Part shown: in pieces, positions 1-7,658 of the stretch | Numbering within the stretch: the stretch's first letter is position 1 | Layout: each line of letters begins with the position of its first letter | Virus record (IMG/VR): IMGVR_UViG_3300009502_000046 | Location: 1-64,000 of that record | Origin: a virus | Strand: one strand, 5' to 3' | DNA length: 64,000 nucleotides | Translations under genes and position numbers: made by a program | Notes under the pieces: model-generated | Told to the model about the DNA's origin: nothing | The model's input: the letters and a program-made list of their open reading frames with translations, nothing else | The model's database searches: none

Positions 1-294
1 ACCCCATGTAAGATTATACCCACCTTCTGTCCAATGAGAATGGTTTACAATAATTTTCATGGTTTCCATGACACCTAAAACTAAGGCATCATCACATTCA
101 TATAATATTTCCCATTTGAAATTACCAAGACCATACTTTTTAATAGCACGATGAAAATATGTATTGCTTTTACTTTCAACACTATCTTTATGCCCTTGTC
201 TTCTTTTATGTAATGATTGTGTTGTTTTGCCAACATAACATTTACCGTTGATTAAATTTGTTGATTTATAAATAATACACAATTGTTCTGACAT
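1..294 (-). CDS. GIY-YIG homing endonuclease, N-terminal part (runs off window)
   Basis: The start is an ATG at 294 with a GAGG ribosome site just upstream; the other end is cut by the window edge. The visible 98 residues have the GIY-YIG layout: an IIYKSTNLINGKCYVGK segment stands for the two GIY/YVG strands, followed by RR and YFHRAIKKYG. It nicks or cuts DNA to spread its own gene. The central part (NFKWEILYECDD, IIVNHSH) closely matches the remnant at 17.4-17.9 kb, so the two were once full paralogues. Confidence 0.85.
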   Translation of the reverse strand, partial: MSEQLCIIYKSTNLINGKCYVGKTTQSLHKRRQGHKDSVESKSNTYFHRAIKKYGLGNFKWEILYECDDALVLGVMETMKIIVNHSHWTEGGYNLTWG

Positions 295-318
295 AAGATA
301 TACCTCACTATAAATAAG

Positions 319-388
319 ATGTGGAAGGGACAGCAGCAAACCTCACGCTGTTTTCGGTGTGTTGACGCACCCGAATTACCTTCTACAT
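319..388 (-). ncRNA. Possible three-way-junction RNA element
   Basis: The 104 bp between the ligase stop and the next endonuclease start can fold. A 10-bp outer stem (319-328 with 379-388, one wobble pair) closes two inner hairpins, one with a CAGC/GCTG stem and one with a TTCGG/CCGAA stem. It would lie in the leader of the endonuclease mRNA. No known riboswitch or ribozyme core was recognised. Compensatory changes in relatives would be needed to confirm it. Confidence 0.35.
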
Positions 389-399
389 GTATTTAGAGA

Positions 400-2175
400 T
401 TACCTCAACATTTCTATAAGATCTTGAAAACTTATTATAGTAATATTCATGGTTTGCGCCTTTTTGTTTTTGATACTGCCGCTATCGGAATCATCCGTCA
501 CCAAATAATCGGTGGATTTAGAAATACCTTTTACATATCCACCCTTGCTTGTTATCAATTGTGTAACTGCATCACGTTTCATGGGCATTTTGCCAGTCAA
601 TGTGAATGTCAGTCCACTTATACTCGTTTTCTCTTTCATAATAAATTTCAATCCTTTCTCTTTCATAAAATTGTAAAGTTCGGCAAACTTATTTATATTT
701 TCTACAAGGTTGTTAGAAAGAATATCTCCAACACCTTCTATACCATAGATGCCGTCTACGTTGAATAAATCATCAAAATTATATTTTTCTAAAATTGGTG
801 TCGCCAATGTTTTACCAATACCACTTATACCAAAGGCTGCCAATAACTTATCAGGTGTAACCGATAGTGTTTTCTGGATTTCATAATAGACCTGTTCGGC
901 CTTTTTGATACCAAATCCCCCAAGGGCAGACATTTCCAATTCATCCAATTCATACATTTCTTCAATAGAATTGACACCAAGATTTCTGACCGTTGTTTCG
1001 GTAATGTATTCAGACCCTAATGTTTTGAAAAAATGGGCAATCTGTCTTACCTTAGAATCATAACAATCCTCATTTTTACATACAAGGTCAACACCGATAT
1101 GTTGTACACTACCACCACATGAAGGACAAACCTCCGGTGCGAAAATATCGAGAACTCGCTCGAAGACCTCTGTGATGTAGGGTATCACACCACCACTACG
1201 GACAATACCAATTACGGCGCCCGTTCCAATTCCATTATCAAAAATGAAATCATAATTAAATCCGGTTGCTTTAGAGATTGTAACACCATCTAATTCAATC
1301 GGTTCAATATAAACCAAAGGTGTAATTTTGCCTGTACGTCCCAAATTCCATTCGACCTTATCAACAACTACTTTGACTGCTTCTGTATTAACCTTGTATG
1401 CCACCTTATTTTCCGGTAACATAACATCTTCCCGTTCAGAATCATTATTCGTTAGAACAAGGCCATCAACATCATAAGGCATGTATTTTGCGTTCATCAA
1501 AATCGTATTTAAGGTATCCACAATATCACTATCTTTTGAGTATTTTAATGTAGTGAACGGCGGAACTTGAAGACCAAGATTGACCATTGTGGACAATCGA
1601 CTAATTTCGGTTGTAGGGATGCCCGTTTCACATTCCAATATTTCATAAAACATTGGATGTAACATTTCAACATGATGAGCAAGTGCACCATTGACGCCGT
1701 TTCTACGATTTTTATAACCTAATTTGATATGGTCATCATTAAACAATAACAATTCACCCCTCAAAGAGATTCGACTATCAATAACAAATTTGGGCATAAT
1801 CTTTTTGATTTTATCCGTAATGTCCTGCCCTTCTTGACCATCGCCCCTTGTGGACGCAAATACAACTTCACCATTTTCAACAGTAACCATGAAGGATACA
1901 CCATCAAGTTTATGGCTGACAACGATTTCCTTACCTTTTACAAACTTTTCAACTGTATCGGATTTTACCTTATCTAAGGAACCCAACACAAAGGGTAATT
2001 TGACCTTTTCGCCATCAACACTGGCACCGACTGTTTTGAAATATTGGTCATTAGGAAATTCGGACTTGGCCTGTTCCTTCAATAAATCATATTCAGTGTC
2101 AGTCAATGTCGTGACATCTTCATTGTAATATTCCTTATCATATTGTTTTAATTGTTCTAATATATTTTTTGTCAT
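400..2175 (-). CDS. ligA: NAD-dependent DNA ligase LigA
   Basis: This seals nicks in phage DNA using NAD+ as cofactor. The 591 residues follow the LigA order: a short Ia-like N-terminus, an adenylation domain with the KLDG lysine motif at about residue 89, an OB-fold, a four-cysteine zinc site (CPSCGG...CKNEDC, about 350-370), helix-hairpin-helix repeats and a C-terminal BRCT domain. It is shorter than typical bacterial LigA (about 670). The ATG at 2175 has an AAGGAT site and its own promoter at 2203-2231. T4 uses an ATP ligase instead, so this is a lineage difference. Confidence 0.97.
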   Translation of the reverse strand: MTKNILEQLKQYDKEYYNEDVTTLTDTEYDLLKEQAKSEFPNDQYFKTVGASVDGEKVKLPFVLGSLDKVKSDTVEKFVKGKEIVVSHKLDGVSFMVTVENGEVVFASTRGDGQEGQDITDKIKKIMPKFVIDSRISLRGELLLFNDDHIKLGYKNRRNGVNGALAHHVEMLHPMFYEILECETGIPTTEISRLSTMVNLGLQVPPFTTLKYSKDSDIVDTLNTILMNAKYMPYDVDGLVLTNNDSEREDVMLPENKVAYKVNTEAVKVVVDKVEWNLGRTGKITPLVYIEPIELDGVTISKATGFNYDFIFDNGIGTGAVIGIVRSGGVIPYITEVFERVLDIFAPEVCPSCGGSVQHIGVDLVCKNEDCYDSKVRQIAHFFKTLGSEYITETTVRNLGVNSIEEMYELDELEMSALGGFGIKKAEQVYYEIQKTLSVTPDKLLAAFGISGIGKTLATPILEKYNFDDLFNVDGIYGIEGVGDILSNNLVENINKFAELYNFMKEKGLKFIMKEKTSISGLTFTLTGKMPMKRDAVTQLITSKGGYVKGISKSTDYLVTDDSDSGSIKNKKAQTMNITIISFQDLIEMLR

Positions 2176-2202
2176 CTTTATATATCCTTAGTTTTTTCTC
2201 TT

Positions 2203-2231
2203 ATTATAACACAAAAAGGGAATAATGTCAA
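2203..2231 (-). promoter_or_regulatory. Early promoter for ligA, inside an inverted repeat
   Basis: TTGACA and TATAAT are separated by 17 bp on the minus strand. The -35 hexamer overlaps the loop and inner edge of a perfect 13-bp inverted repeat (2214-2226 with 2234-2246, AAAAGGGAATAAT arms). That could end upstream transcription or bind a regulator. Confidence 0.85.
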
Positions 2232-2253
2232 CCATTATTCCCTTTTGTAAGTA

Positions 2254-2341
2254 TTGTAAATAGATAGCTTTTTTTAGGTTGCCGCCCGTCATAATACGGA
2301 TGCGCTGGCACTATCTTCTGATTCCTGCTCGATATTTACAA
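2254..2341 (-). ncRNA. Structured non-coding segment between ligA and the next gene
   Basis: No gene is seen from 2247 to 2495. A perfect 9-bp stem (2254-2262 with 2333-2341) encloses a GATAG/CTATC helix and a CCGT/ACGG hairpin in nested order, as in a small folded RNA. The rest of the gap (2342-2495) has short GTCAG/CTGAC pairing but no convincing signal. The strand is inferred from its neighbours. Confidence 0.3.
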
Positions 2342-2495
2342 TTTTATTTATTTTTCTGATAGGATTCCCCACCCTATTCCATATTCCCACATTTGGTTAC
2401 TACAAGGTTCAACTGTCAGGCAGCCTTTTCATGCCATATGCTTTGGAATATTTTATCACTACGACAACCTAGTGCTGACACACTACAGAAAAATT

Positions 2496-2720
2496 TTAAT
2501 AAAACAACTTTACTTCATTTTCGTCCATAAACTGATAAAACTTATCATATACTGTTTCATAAATTTTACTTTGTTCAGGTGTAAGTGTAACATTGTATTT
2601 TATTTGACCCCTTAACCATCCATGAAAATCATCTAAGACATGATGAAATTTAGGCCCATTCACGGTCAAGTTATAATCATATTCATCTTCTGGTAAATTA
2701 AATTCTAATACGTTTTTCAT
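2496..2720 (-). CDS. Small acidic phage protein, unknown function
   Basis: 74 residues, starting MKNVLEFNLPEDEYDYNL, with conserved-looking FNLPEDE and VLDDFHGWLR segments of a type seen in other large phages. The predicted fold is helical, with no membrane segment or catalytic motif. The start has an AGGAG-like site (TAGGAGATAAAA). The leader upstream carries the GC-rich hairpin at 2739-2775. No function is assigned. Confidence 0.8.
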   Translation of the reverse strand: MKNVLEFNLPEDEYDYNLTVNGPKFHHVLDDFHGWLRGQIKYNVTLTPEQSKIYETVYDKFYQFMDENEVKLFY

Positions 2721-2738
2721 TTTTATCTCCTAATAACA

Positions 2739-2775
2739 CGGAACCCGCCGGCACGCCATATCCGGCTTGGTTCCG
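2739..2775 (-). repeat. GC-rich hairpin repeat, copy 1
   Basis: On the minus strand GGAACC, two unpaired A, GCCGG, a 10-base loop, CCGGC, one G, then GGTTCC form an 11-bp interrupted hairpin. A near-identical copy lies at 28589-28621. It sits in the leader of the 2496-2720 gene and contains the 13-mer TGCCGGCGGGTTC found five times in the window. Confidence 0.7.
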
Positions 2776-2838
2776 TTCATATTTTACTTTGCTTGAAAAT
2801 TAGCACAATCCTTCCCCGATTTCCGAGGAACGAATACA

Positions 2839-2901
2839 TTATTGATAACACACAACCGGATTAATCCGGTTTGCACAATCTTTACATTTCTGTTCGTTCA
2901 T
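2839..2901 (-). CDS. Tiny cysteine-containing peptide
   Basis: A 20-codon frame starting MNEQKCKDCANR with a strong AAGGAAA site before the ATG and a TAA stop. It has a CxxC pair and a third cysteine near the end, so it may bind zinc. The second half is encoded by an AACCGGATTAATCCGGTT palindrome. It is too short for family assignment; the ribosome site is the main support. Confidence 0.4.
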   Translation of the reverse strand: MNEQKCKDCANRINPVVCYQ

Positions 2902-2919
2902 TGTATTTTCCTTTCTTTT

Positions 2920-3060
2920 TTATTTCCTTTTTAATTGTTTTGCTCTTGTTCTATCATCTTCTTTTTCGGCATCGCGTAACATTTCTTTGTCTAAATCCTT
3001 TTTAGAAAATTTGGCCAATACTGGCGGCCAAGCCGGTTTACTTCCTTTTTGTTTTTTCAT
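2920..3060 (-). CDS. Small basic protein
   Basis: 46 residues, starting MKKQKGSKPAWPPVLAKF, very rich in Lys, Asp and Glu. The ATG at 3060 is preceded by GAGG at good spacing and the frame ends TAA. It is highly charged and probably helical, with no recognised domain. It lies between the tRNA-like element and the tiny cysteine peptide on the same strand. Confidence 0.6.
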   Translation of the reverse strand: MKKQKGSKPAWPPVLAKFSKKDLDKEMLRDAEKEDDRTRAKQLKRK

Positions 3061-3084
3061 AATATATACCTCAATCTATAAATC

Positions 3085-3183
3085 AGGTGTAGTAGGATTT
3101 CATACCTACATGAAAACTTTAATTATCCTCTGAATATTATGTTTTCACCAGAGTCCCGCGTCTTTGTGTTCCGCCATACACCT
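3085..3183 (-). tRNA. Leu-like tRNA with an oversized anticodon loop, possibly degenerate
   Basis: A perfect 7-bp acceptor stem (AGGTGTA/TACACCT), a D-arm resembling class II leucine tRNAs (GCGGAAC...GACGC) and a GTAGG/CCTAC T-stem are present. The anticodon stem CTCTG/CAGAG, however, encloses 16 bases and the T-loop has 8. The total is 99 nt with no CCA. It may be interrupted or decaying. Confidence 0.4.
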
Positions 3184-3191
3184 TTTTAATT

Positions 3192-3749
3192 TTAATCCAT
3201 TCTGGATCCGGTGTAAACCGTAATTCCATTATCACTCAACACCTGAGCAAAAGCACTTGCGAATGCGATTTTCCGTTCCATACTCTGGCCACCTTGACCA
3301 ACCCAATAAGAATATCCACCTTGATAGGATTTGCCCCAATCAGAACCCTTTTCGCCAACCATACCGGCTTTTTTCAAACCAGCAAGGAATTTACGATTAG
3401 GTGTAGTGTTGGCTTTGAATTGAACCCAAGCGAACCCACAGACCCCACCATCAACAACCCACGATTTAGCCACGGGCGAATTATCATCAATCATATTTGT
3501 GTGTTGTTCAACAATCATTGGAGTCGGTTTGGCCGTATTGAGCGCCTTTATACCTGCTTCCAGAGCTAATGCCATAATCTTTACGGCGCCATTTTCTTTT
3601 ACAACAATCGTTTTTTTCGTATAGTTAGGATCACCAAGCGTTTTAATCATATCAGATGCCTGGTCATATGTCAAATTTTCGTTTCGATAATCTTTTTTGG
3701 TGATGCAAAATAAAGCCCAACCTTGTCGTTTCGTCATAAGTTTAGTCAT
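3192..3749 (-). CDS. Conserved phage protein, unknown function
   Basis: 185 residues with an N-terminal MTKRQGWALFCITKKDYR segment like the helical domains that start many phage proteins with a TxRQ motif. The middle and C-terminal part is alpha/beta with many Gly and aromatic residues (WGKSYQGGYSYWVGQGG). No catalytic motif was recognised. The true start may be the second Met (MTKRQGW). It has its own promoter at 3785-3813. Confidence 0.8.
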   Translation of the reverse strand: MTKLMTKRQGWALFCITKKDYRNENLTYDQASDMIKTLGDPNYTKKTIVVKENGAVKIMALALEAGIKALNTAKPTPMIVEQHTNMIDDNSPVAKSWVVDGGVCGFAWVQFKANTTPNRKFLAGLKKAGMVGEKGSDWGKSYQGGYSYWVGQGGQSMERKIAFASAFAQVLSDNGITVYTGSRMD

Positions 3750-3784
3750 CGTTTTACCACCTTTCTTTCACTGTTTTTTCTCTT

Positions 3785-3813
3785 ATTATAACATAAAATG
3801 TTGGCCAAGGCAA
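3785..3813 (-). promoter_or_regulatory. Early promoter
   Basis: TTGCCT and TATAAT with a 17-bp spacer and an extended TGT before the -10. It drives the 3192-3749 gene leftward. Confidence 0.75.
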
Positions 3814-3816
3814 GTC

Positions 3817-4254
3817 TTATTTTTGTTCAATATCAATAGTGTCTTTGTTCAACATATACCAATCGGGGTTATTCAATGTATCCATCGTAAAGTTTAACGT
3901 GGCTGCATTCCACACCATTAGGCTGGCAATGTTCTTTGTTTTATCATAATTGTGAATAACATAGATATGTTTAAAAATACCATAGGCAAAACCAATCTCC
4001 CAAATCGTTCCAGAGTCATCATTCATACCATCTGTAACAACAGCAACTACGGCATTACAATTCTGAATGGCGGTTATGTCTTCAAGAAAAACATTCTTTC
4101 CCCATTCTTTGTTAGTCAAATCCCAAGCGTTTGGAATGTCGTGTTCCATAGGAACATAGACCTCATGACCCTGTTTGCGAAGTTTATCGGCAAGGAACGA
4201 AATCGTTGCCCTGTCCTTTGTATTAAAAAATGCTCCTGCTAAATATATTTTCAT
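3817..4254 (-). CDS. Nucleoside 2-deoxyribosyltransferase
   Basis: 145 residues of the nucleoside 2-deoxyribosyltransferase (NDT) fold. MKIYLAGAFF is the first strand and loop; the late DSGTIWEIGFAYG segment supplies the Asp and the catalytic Glu. The family exchanges bases on deoxyribonucleosides, so a salvage role in dNTP supply fits beside ribonucleotide reductase and DNA ligase. The ATG has its own promoter at 4279-4307. The motif match is strong; the substrate is not known. Confidence 0.88.
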   Translation of the reverse strand: MKIYLAGAFFNTKDRATISFLADKLRKQGHEVYVPMEHDIPNAWDLTNKEWGKNVFLEDITAIQNCNAVVAVVTDGMNDDSGTIWEIGFAYGIFKHIYVIHNYDKTKNIASLMVWNAATLNFTMDTLNNPDWYMLNKDTIDIEQK

Positions 4255-4278
4255 AGTGTTATCTCACTTTTTTCTCTT

Positions 4279-4307
4279 ATAATAACATAAAATCCTTTGT
4301 TTGTCAA
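4279..4307 (-). promoter_or_regulatory. Early promoter
   Basis: TTGACA and TATTAT, 17-bp spacer, extended -10, reading leftward into the deoxyribosyltransferase gene. Confidence 0.8.
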
Positions 4308-4315
4308 GGCCTATG

Positions 4316-4516
4316 TTAGAACATTTTTCCGTCAAAATTCAATATGTTACGAATGGGTGCCAGTCTATTGAAGATATCTTGAACATTTACCATCTTATCG
4401 TTATGAAATTTTTCCAATTGTAAATACTTATATAATTCAACAATGACTTCATCTGCTTCCGTCATTTGTGTTTGTAAATTTTTTATATCTAATTCTAATT
4501 TATTGATATATCTCAT
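4316..4516 (-). CDS. Small coiled-coil protein
   Basis: 66 residues, with a first half of heptad-like leucines and charges (MRYINKLELDIKNLQTQ) suggesting a short coiled coil. A GAAAGGAAG site precedes the ATG. It is the last gene of a three-gene unit started by the promoter at 4777-4805. No known domain. Confidence 0.7.
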   Translation of the reverse strand: MRYINKLELDIKNLQTQMTEADEVIVELYKYLQLEKFHNDKMVNVQDIFNRLAPIRNILNFDGKMF

Positions 4517-4530
4517 ATACTTCCTTTCTT

Positions 4531-4605
4531 TTATGTCAATTCTATATCATTTTTAACGAACATAATGTCAGCCGTTTGATACATGTTTTCCCCAAAGATA
4601 TTCAT
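4531..4605 (-). CDS. Tiny coupled frame
   Basis: 24 residues beginning MNIFGENMYQTADIM. Its ATG overlaps the TAA of the preceding gene (TAATG), a usual sign of translational coupling, and it sits in the same early transcript. Its small size makes the call uncertain. Confidence 0.4.
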   Translation of the reverse strand: MNIFGENMYQTADIMFVKNDIELT

Positions 4606-4751
4606 TATTTGCACAACTGAATTTCAAGAACATCAGTATTATGATCGAAATGATATCTCATGGCGTTTAGGTCATTTTTCGCTAATACATCAACACCCTT
4701 TTTGGTCAATGTAACCCTTACTATATCGTTAATGTTTATTATGTTTTTCAT
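4605..4751 (-). CDS. Small hypothetical protein
   Basis: 48 residues, starting MKNIININD. Nothing in it points to a family. It is the first gene after the promoter at 4777-4805 and its stop overlaps the start of the 24-residue frame. A possible regulatory or host-takeover peptide, by position only. Confidence 0.6.
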   Translation of the reverse strand: MKNIININDIVRVTLTKKGVDVLAKNDLNAMRYHFDHNTDVLEIQLCK

Positions 4752-4776
4752 ATTTTTATCTCACTTTTTTCCTTTT

Positions 4777-4805
4777 ATTATAACACAAAATTCTTTGTTT
4801 GTCAA
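4777..4805 (-). promoter_or_regulatory. Early promoter
   Basis: TTGACA and TATAAT with 17 bp between them; the spacer reads AACAAAGAATTTTGTGT, close to the spacer at 4279-4307. Confidence 0.85.
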
Positions 4806-4808
4806 TAT

Positions 4809-4839
4809 AAAAAAAGGATGGTCAAAACCATCCTTTTTA
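4809..4839 (-). terminator. Intrinsic terminator
   Basis: AAAAGGATGG and CCATCCTTTT pair around a short loop and run into a T tract on the minus strand, just after the zinc-ribbon gene stop. Confidence 0.85.
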
Positions 4840-4977
4840 TTATTTCTTACCTTTTTTTCCTTTTGGTGCACGGATACCTTTGTTCAAACAGGATTTACAC
4901 ATTTTCTTAGTCACCATTTCGGAAGCGCGTTTTGGGGAATTACAAGCCCCACATACTACCATTCCTTTTGCTGCCAT
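4840..4977 (-). CDS. Small zinc-ribbon protein
   Basis: 45 residues with two CxxC pairs (CGAC and CKSC) about 20 residues apart, then a lysine-rich tail ending KGKKGKK. This is the shape of a minimal zinc ribbon with a nucleic-acid-binding tail. A GGGGG site precedes the ATG and a terminator follows the stop, so it is a one-gene unit. Confidence 0.75.
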   Translation of the reverse strand: MAAKGMVVCGACNSPKRASEMVTKKMCKSCLNKGIRAPKGKKGKK

Positions 4978-5190
4978 AATCGTATCCCCCTTTCATTTTA
5001 TTTGATGTTGGATCCCTGTATGTAGTAGTGGGTGCAGTTACACTCTGTTTTAAACAGATATGCCACATTAGGACTAATACAGAATTCACTTCCCAAGAGC
5101 CATATAGTCGATTGTCACCAATCAAACATCACTCTTGCCTCCAACTAAAGTGCCCTCCAAGGCACACTCTTTGTTTCATTTATTAAAGAG
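4978..5190 (-). other. Leader region without a confident gene
   Basis: About 200 nt of 5' leader between the promoter at 5191-5219 and the zinc-ribbon start. It holds a GTGCC/GGCAC hairpin, a TCTGTTTAAAACAGA palindrome and a five-codon MFDW-like mini frame. A long frame in part of it would need a TTG start and overlaps the zinc-ribbon gene, so it is not called. Confidence 0.4.
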
Positions 5191-5219
5191 AGTATAACAG
5201 ATTTTTCTTTATTTGGCAA
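5191..5219 (-). promoter_or_regulatory. Early promoter
   Basis: TTGCCA and TATACT, 17-bp spacer with TGT before the -10, reading leftward into the zinc-ribbon leader. Confidence 0.75.
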
Positions 5220-5222
5220 GGA

Positions 5223-5597
5223 TTATTTACTTTTTAAAACGCTCAAAATCTCATGTAATGCCCAGTATTCTGGATTTACAAATGCTGTAACAGCACCGAA
5301 TAAACCAATTATGGCAACCACAACCATCACACCAATGAATGTTGTTGGCAAAAACATTGCTGGCCCTAAATACTCTAATTTTTCATACCAATTACAACAA
5401 GCGCTGTTTGGATGTTTACCAGAGAATTTTTTGTGCAATTTATACAACACTGCAACACAAATTGATGTCAAAACAGCAAACATAATACTCAATATGCCAT
5501 CAATAAATGCTTGCTTGACCAACACATCCCACAAATAACCAGATGTTACACCCAATTTTTCCGCTAATTTTTCTAACACTGGAACCAATTCTTTCAT
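5223..5597 (-). CDS. Membrane protein, unknown function
   Basis: 124 residues with two clear hydrophobic spans (about 32-52 and 82-105) separated by a charged KLHKKFSGKH loop with two adjacent cysteines. An inner-membrane hairpin is likely. The start has a TAGGAG site. It follows the RNA ligase gene by 9 bp, so they are probably co-transcribed. Confidence 0.75.
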   Translation of the reverse strand: MKELVPVLEKLAEKLGVTSGYLWDVLVKQAFIDGILSIMFAVLTSICVAVLYKLHKKFSGKHPNSACCNWYEKLEYLGPAMFLPTTFIGVMVVVAIIGLFGAVTAFVNPEYWALHEILSVLKSK

Positions 5598-5606
5598 TTT
5601 ATTCTC

Positions 5607-6614
5607 CTATTCTTTGTTCTTCAATAAAAAATCATTGTTGAGGCATTTAATACTCATTCTGCCATTCATTGCCCGTGAAACCATTTCTACGACTGGACGA
5701 ATAACAATTCCTTCACGGAAATTATTAGTATCTTCATACACACCCTTTGCCATTTCTAACAATTCATCAACTGAATTATTGAAATACCATATATCAATAA
5801 TAGGCACCATTTCAAGTTGCAAATCTCGACAAACTTGTTTTAGTTCTTCAAAGTTTGCATATCGTTGTTCATCAATAAACCATACATTGAATACAAACAA
5901 TTTATGTCCTTTCAATTTCAGATGGTTCTTTTGTATTCCTTCGCCACACAACTCTGCCTGTATAGCAATATTCTTACCATATTTCAAAAGTTTGTCTTGT
6001 AAGTCATACTTATACATCATTTTGATATAGATGTTGTCATCATTACCTTCTAATTTCAAGGCATTGTTGCGAGAACAAACATTGATTTCATCGTTCAAAC
6101 ATCCAATCGTCCAACTTGTGCCATCACACTTTACGGTACTATAGACCTTCACGCCCCGTAACTCATTGATTACATCAGGGTAGTTTTGTATCCTATCTTC
6201 ATCTGTCTTAGGAATATAAGGCGGAAAATTACCTTTGATTAGCCCACGCATTTCAGGTGGTATTGGTTTTTCATAATGAGTAACACCCAAAACATTAGAA
6301 ATATCCAAATCTTCTTCAATAAGAAACGGAAATGGATAATCGGCCAAAATTGTAATTGGAAATACAATGCCTTGGGACAAAGCGCCACGTAATCTTTTGG
6401 TTTTGATACGGAATTTTTCTTTTCGTAAAAATTCAAAAATCATTGATTCACGTACAATAGAATCAAGGGCAATATAAACACATAAATCACCAACTCTAAA
6501 GTCGCCACGCTTAGTCACAACCTGCCAACCCAAGACTTTTACTACATCTAAAAAGTCTGAATTTTCAACAGGCTGAACATCAATTATTCTTTGGATGGTT
6601 GCTTCTCTGGACAT
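5607..6614 (-). CDS. RNA ligase, DRB0094 (Rnl5-like) family
   Basis: This joins RNA ends, probably repairing nicked tRNAs or other RNAs. The 335 residues have the layout of the Deinococcus DRB0094 ligase: an N-terminal OB-like module (about 1-110), then a nucleotidyltransferase domain with the KCDG lysine motif at residue 162 and later motifs LCGEGIQ, FNVWF, EGIVIRP and SIK. The ATG has a weak site. The neighbouring tRNA array and the cyclic-phosphate receiver at 11.8 kb support an RNA-repair role, which is inference. Confidence 0.9.
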   Translation of the reverse strand: MSREATIQRIIDVQPVENSDFLDVVKVLGWQVVTKRGDFRVGDLCVYIALDSIVRESMIFEFLRKEKFRIKTKRLRGALSQGIVFPITILADYPFPFLIEEDLDISNVLGVTHYEKPIPPEMRGLIKGNFPPYIPKTDEDRIQNYPDVINELRGVKVYSTVKCDGTSWTIGCLNDEINVCSRNNALKLEGNDDNIYIKMMYKYDLQDKLLKYGKNIAIQAELCGEGIQKNHLKLKGHKLFVFNVWFIDEQRYANFEELKQVCRDLQLEMVPIIDIWYFNNSVDELLEMAKGVYEDTNNFREGIVIRPVVEMVSRAMNGRMSIKCLNNDFLLKNKE

Positions 6615-6617
6615 TAC

Positions 6618-6785
6618 TTATTTCCTTTCCCTTTTAATTTTTAATTTTTCTAATTTTGCTCGTAAATCATCAATAGTTATAATATCACTACCTCTTGATA
6701 ATTTTTTTATATCTTCCCACATAAAGGGGCTACCTTCTGTTTTCCAGAATGCCAATAATTCTTTTCTATTAGTAATGTTGTTCAT
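6618..6785 (-). CDS. Small helical protein
   Basis: 55 residues from the ATG at 6785 (MNNITNRKELLAFWKTEG), preferred over an upstream ATG that lies before the promoter -10. A GGGG-rich site lies at the right distance. The C-terminus is basic. Only 3 bp separate it from the RNA ligase, so it heads that operon. Confidence 0.7.
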   Translation of the reverse strand: MNNITNRKELLAFWKTEGSPFMWEDIKKLSRGSDIITIDDLRAKLEKLKIKRERK

Positions 6786-6814
6786 AATAAAAACCCCTTT
6801 CATAGTATGTAAGT

Positions 6815-6843
6815 ATAATACCATAAAAGGGGTGATTTGTCAA
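6815..6843 (-). promoter_or_regulatory. Early promoter
   Basis: TTGACA and TATTAT with a 17-bp spacer and TGG before the -10; it starts the 6785-to-5223 operon. Confidence 0.85.
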
Positions 6844-6861
6844 GGAAAATATATCCCTTAT

Positions 6862-7191
6862 TTAATCGTATTCATAATCGTGTCCGTGTCTGCCTTTCCA
6901 GTTTTGTATCAACAAGTCTTTTGCTTTATCATTCAGATTATCCAAAGCACCAAAATCCGCATCCTCCTCACCAGACACGCCTCGAGCATGTTGCCGTTCA
7001 TGTTGTAAGATAATATCCTTTTCATTTTTAGTCAAAGACGGATCGTTACAGATAACAATAATAGTTTTAGATTTTGATGTTATAGTCAATGCGTATTGTT
7101 CGGTCGAATCAAAATCATCATTCACAGATAACAATGTTTTCTTGAACGTGTCGAAATCTGATTTAGATAAGTATCGTATTATAGTTTTCAT
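6862..7191 (-). CDS. Small HExxH-type zincin-like protein
   Basis: 109 residues. The LQHERQHARG segment (about 66-75) is an HExxH metallopeptidase signature, followed by GEEDADFGAL, which could give the third zinc ligand. It resembles the minimal zincins found in phages. Its start overlaps the end of the cpYpsA-like gene by 4 bp. Protease activity is inferred only from the motif. Confidence 0.7.
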   Translation of the reverse strand: MKTIIRYLSKSDFDTFKKTLLSVNDDFDSTEQYALTITSKSKTIIVICNDPSLTKNEKDIILQHERQHARGVSGEEDADFGALDNLNDKAKDLLIQNWKGRHGHDYEYD

Positions 7192-7658
7192 TCTTTCCTC
7201 AAATAATCTATCAATTTACACATAGCATCGTAAACAGGTGTAAATACATCCAATTTGCTTTGTGCATTACCAGCAATATTTATGATTTTGAAATCGTTTT
7301 CAATAATCCAATCGCCTACTTCTTTTATCATTGTGTATGTAATTGGATAACCAAGGTCTATATCTGTATGAGGTTTATCATATTCTTTGATGGCATTGAA
7401 TGTGCATTTTTCGCCGGCGGAATTGAAGTTGAAGGCAAATCGTAATGTGCAATCAGAATTTTGAACATTCATATATGTTCGTTTTTTGTAACCACCTTGA
7501 ACTTCAACAAGGCCAAATTTATCACGGAGGGAAAAATCACTTCCATCTAATGTCATAAACTTAGAAGGAGCAAACCCACCTGTTTCTATGCCTTTATAAA
7601 ATGCTGCATAGAGTCCGGCTTGATCTGCCCCTGTTTGTCCGCCCGATATAATTTTCAT
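7188..7658 (-). CDS. Circularly permuted YpsA / SLOG-family protein
   Basis: 156 residues opening with SGGQTGADQAGL, the nucleotide-binding signature of the cpYpsA family (also annotated as putative molybdenum carrier). SLOG proteins bind nucleotides or ADP-ribose-like ligands and occur in conflict systems. It overlaps both neighbours by 4 bp in a tight operon (8091 to 6862). Ligand and role are not known. Confidence 0.85.
   Translation of the reverse strand: MKIISGGQTGADQAGLYAAFYKGIETGGFAPSKFMTLDGSDFSLRDKFGLVEVQGGYKKRTYMNVQNSDCTLRFAFNFNSAGEKCTFNAIKEYDKPHTDIDLGYPITYTMIKEVGDWIIENDFKIINIAGNAQSKLDVFTPVYDAMCKLIDYLRKE

Noticed and set aside
309-316. A plus-strand TATAAATA octamer near the left end
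   Set aside because: It points into the antisense of ligA, so no late gene would be served.
4940-5125. A 61-codon frame upstream of and overlapping the zinc-ribbon gene
   Set aside because: It needs a TTG start, has no ribosome site and overlaps a gene with a strong site and cysteine motif.
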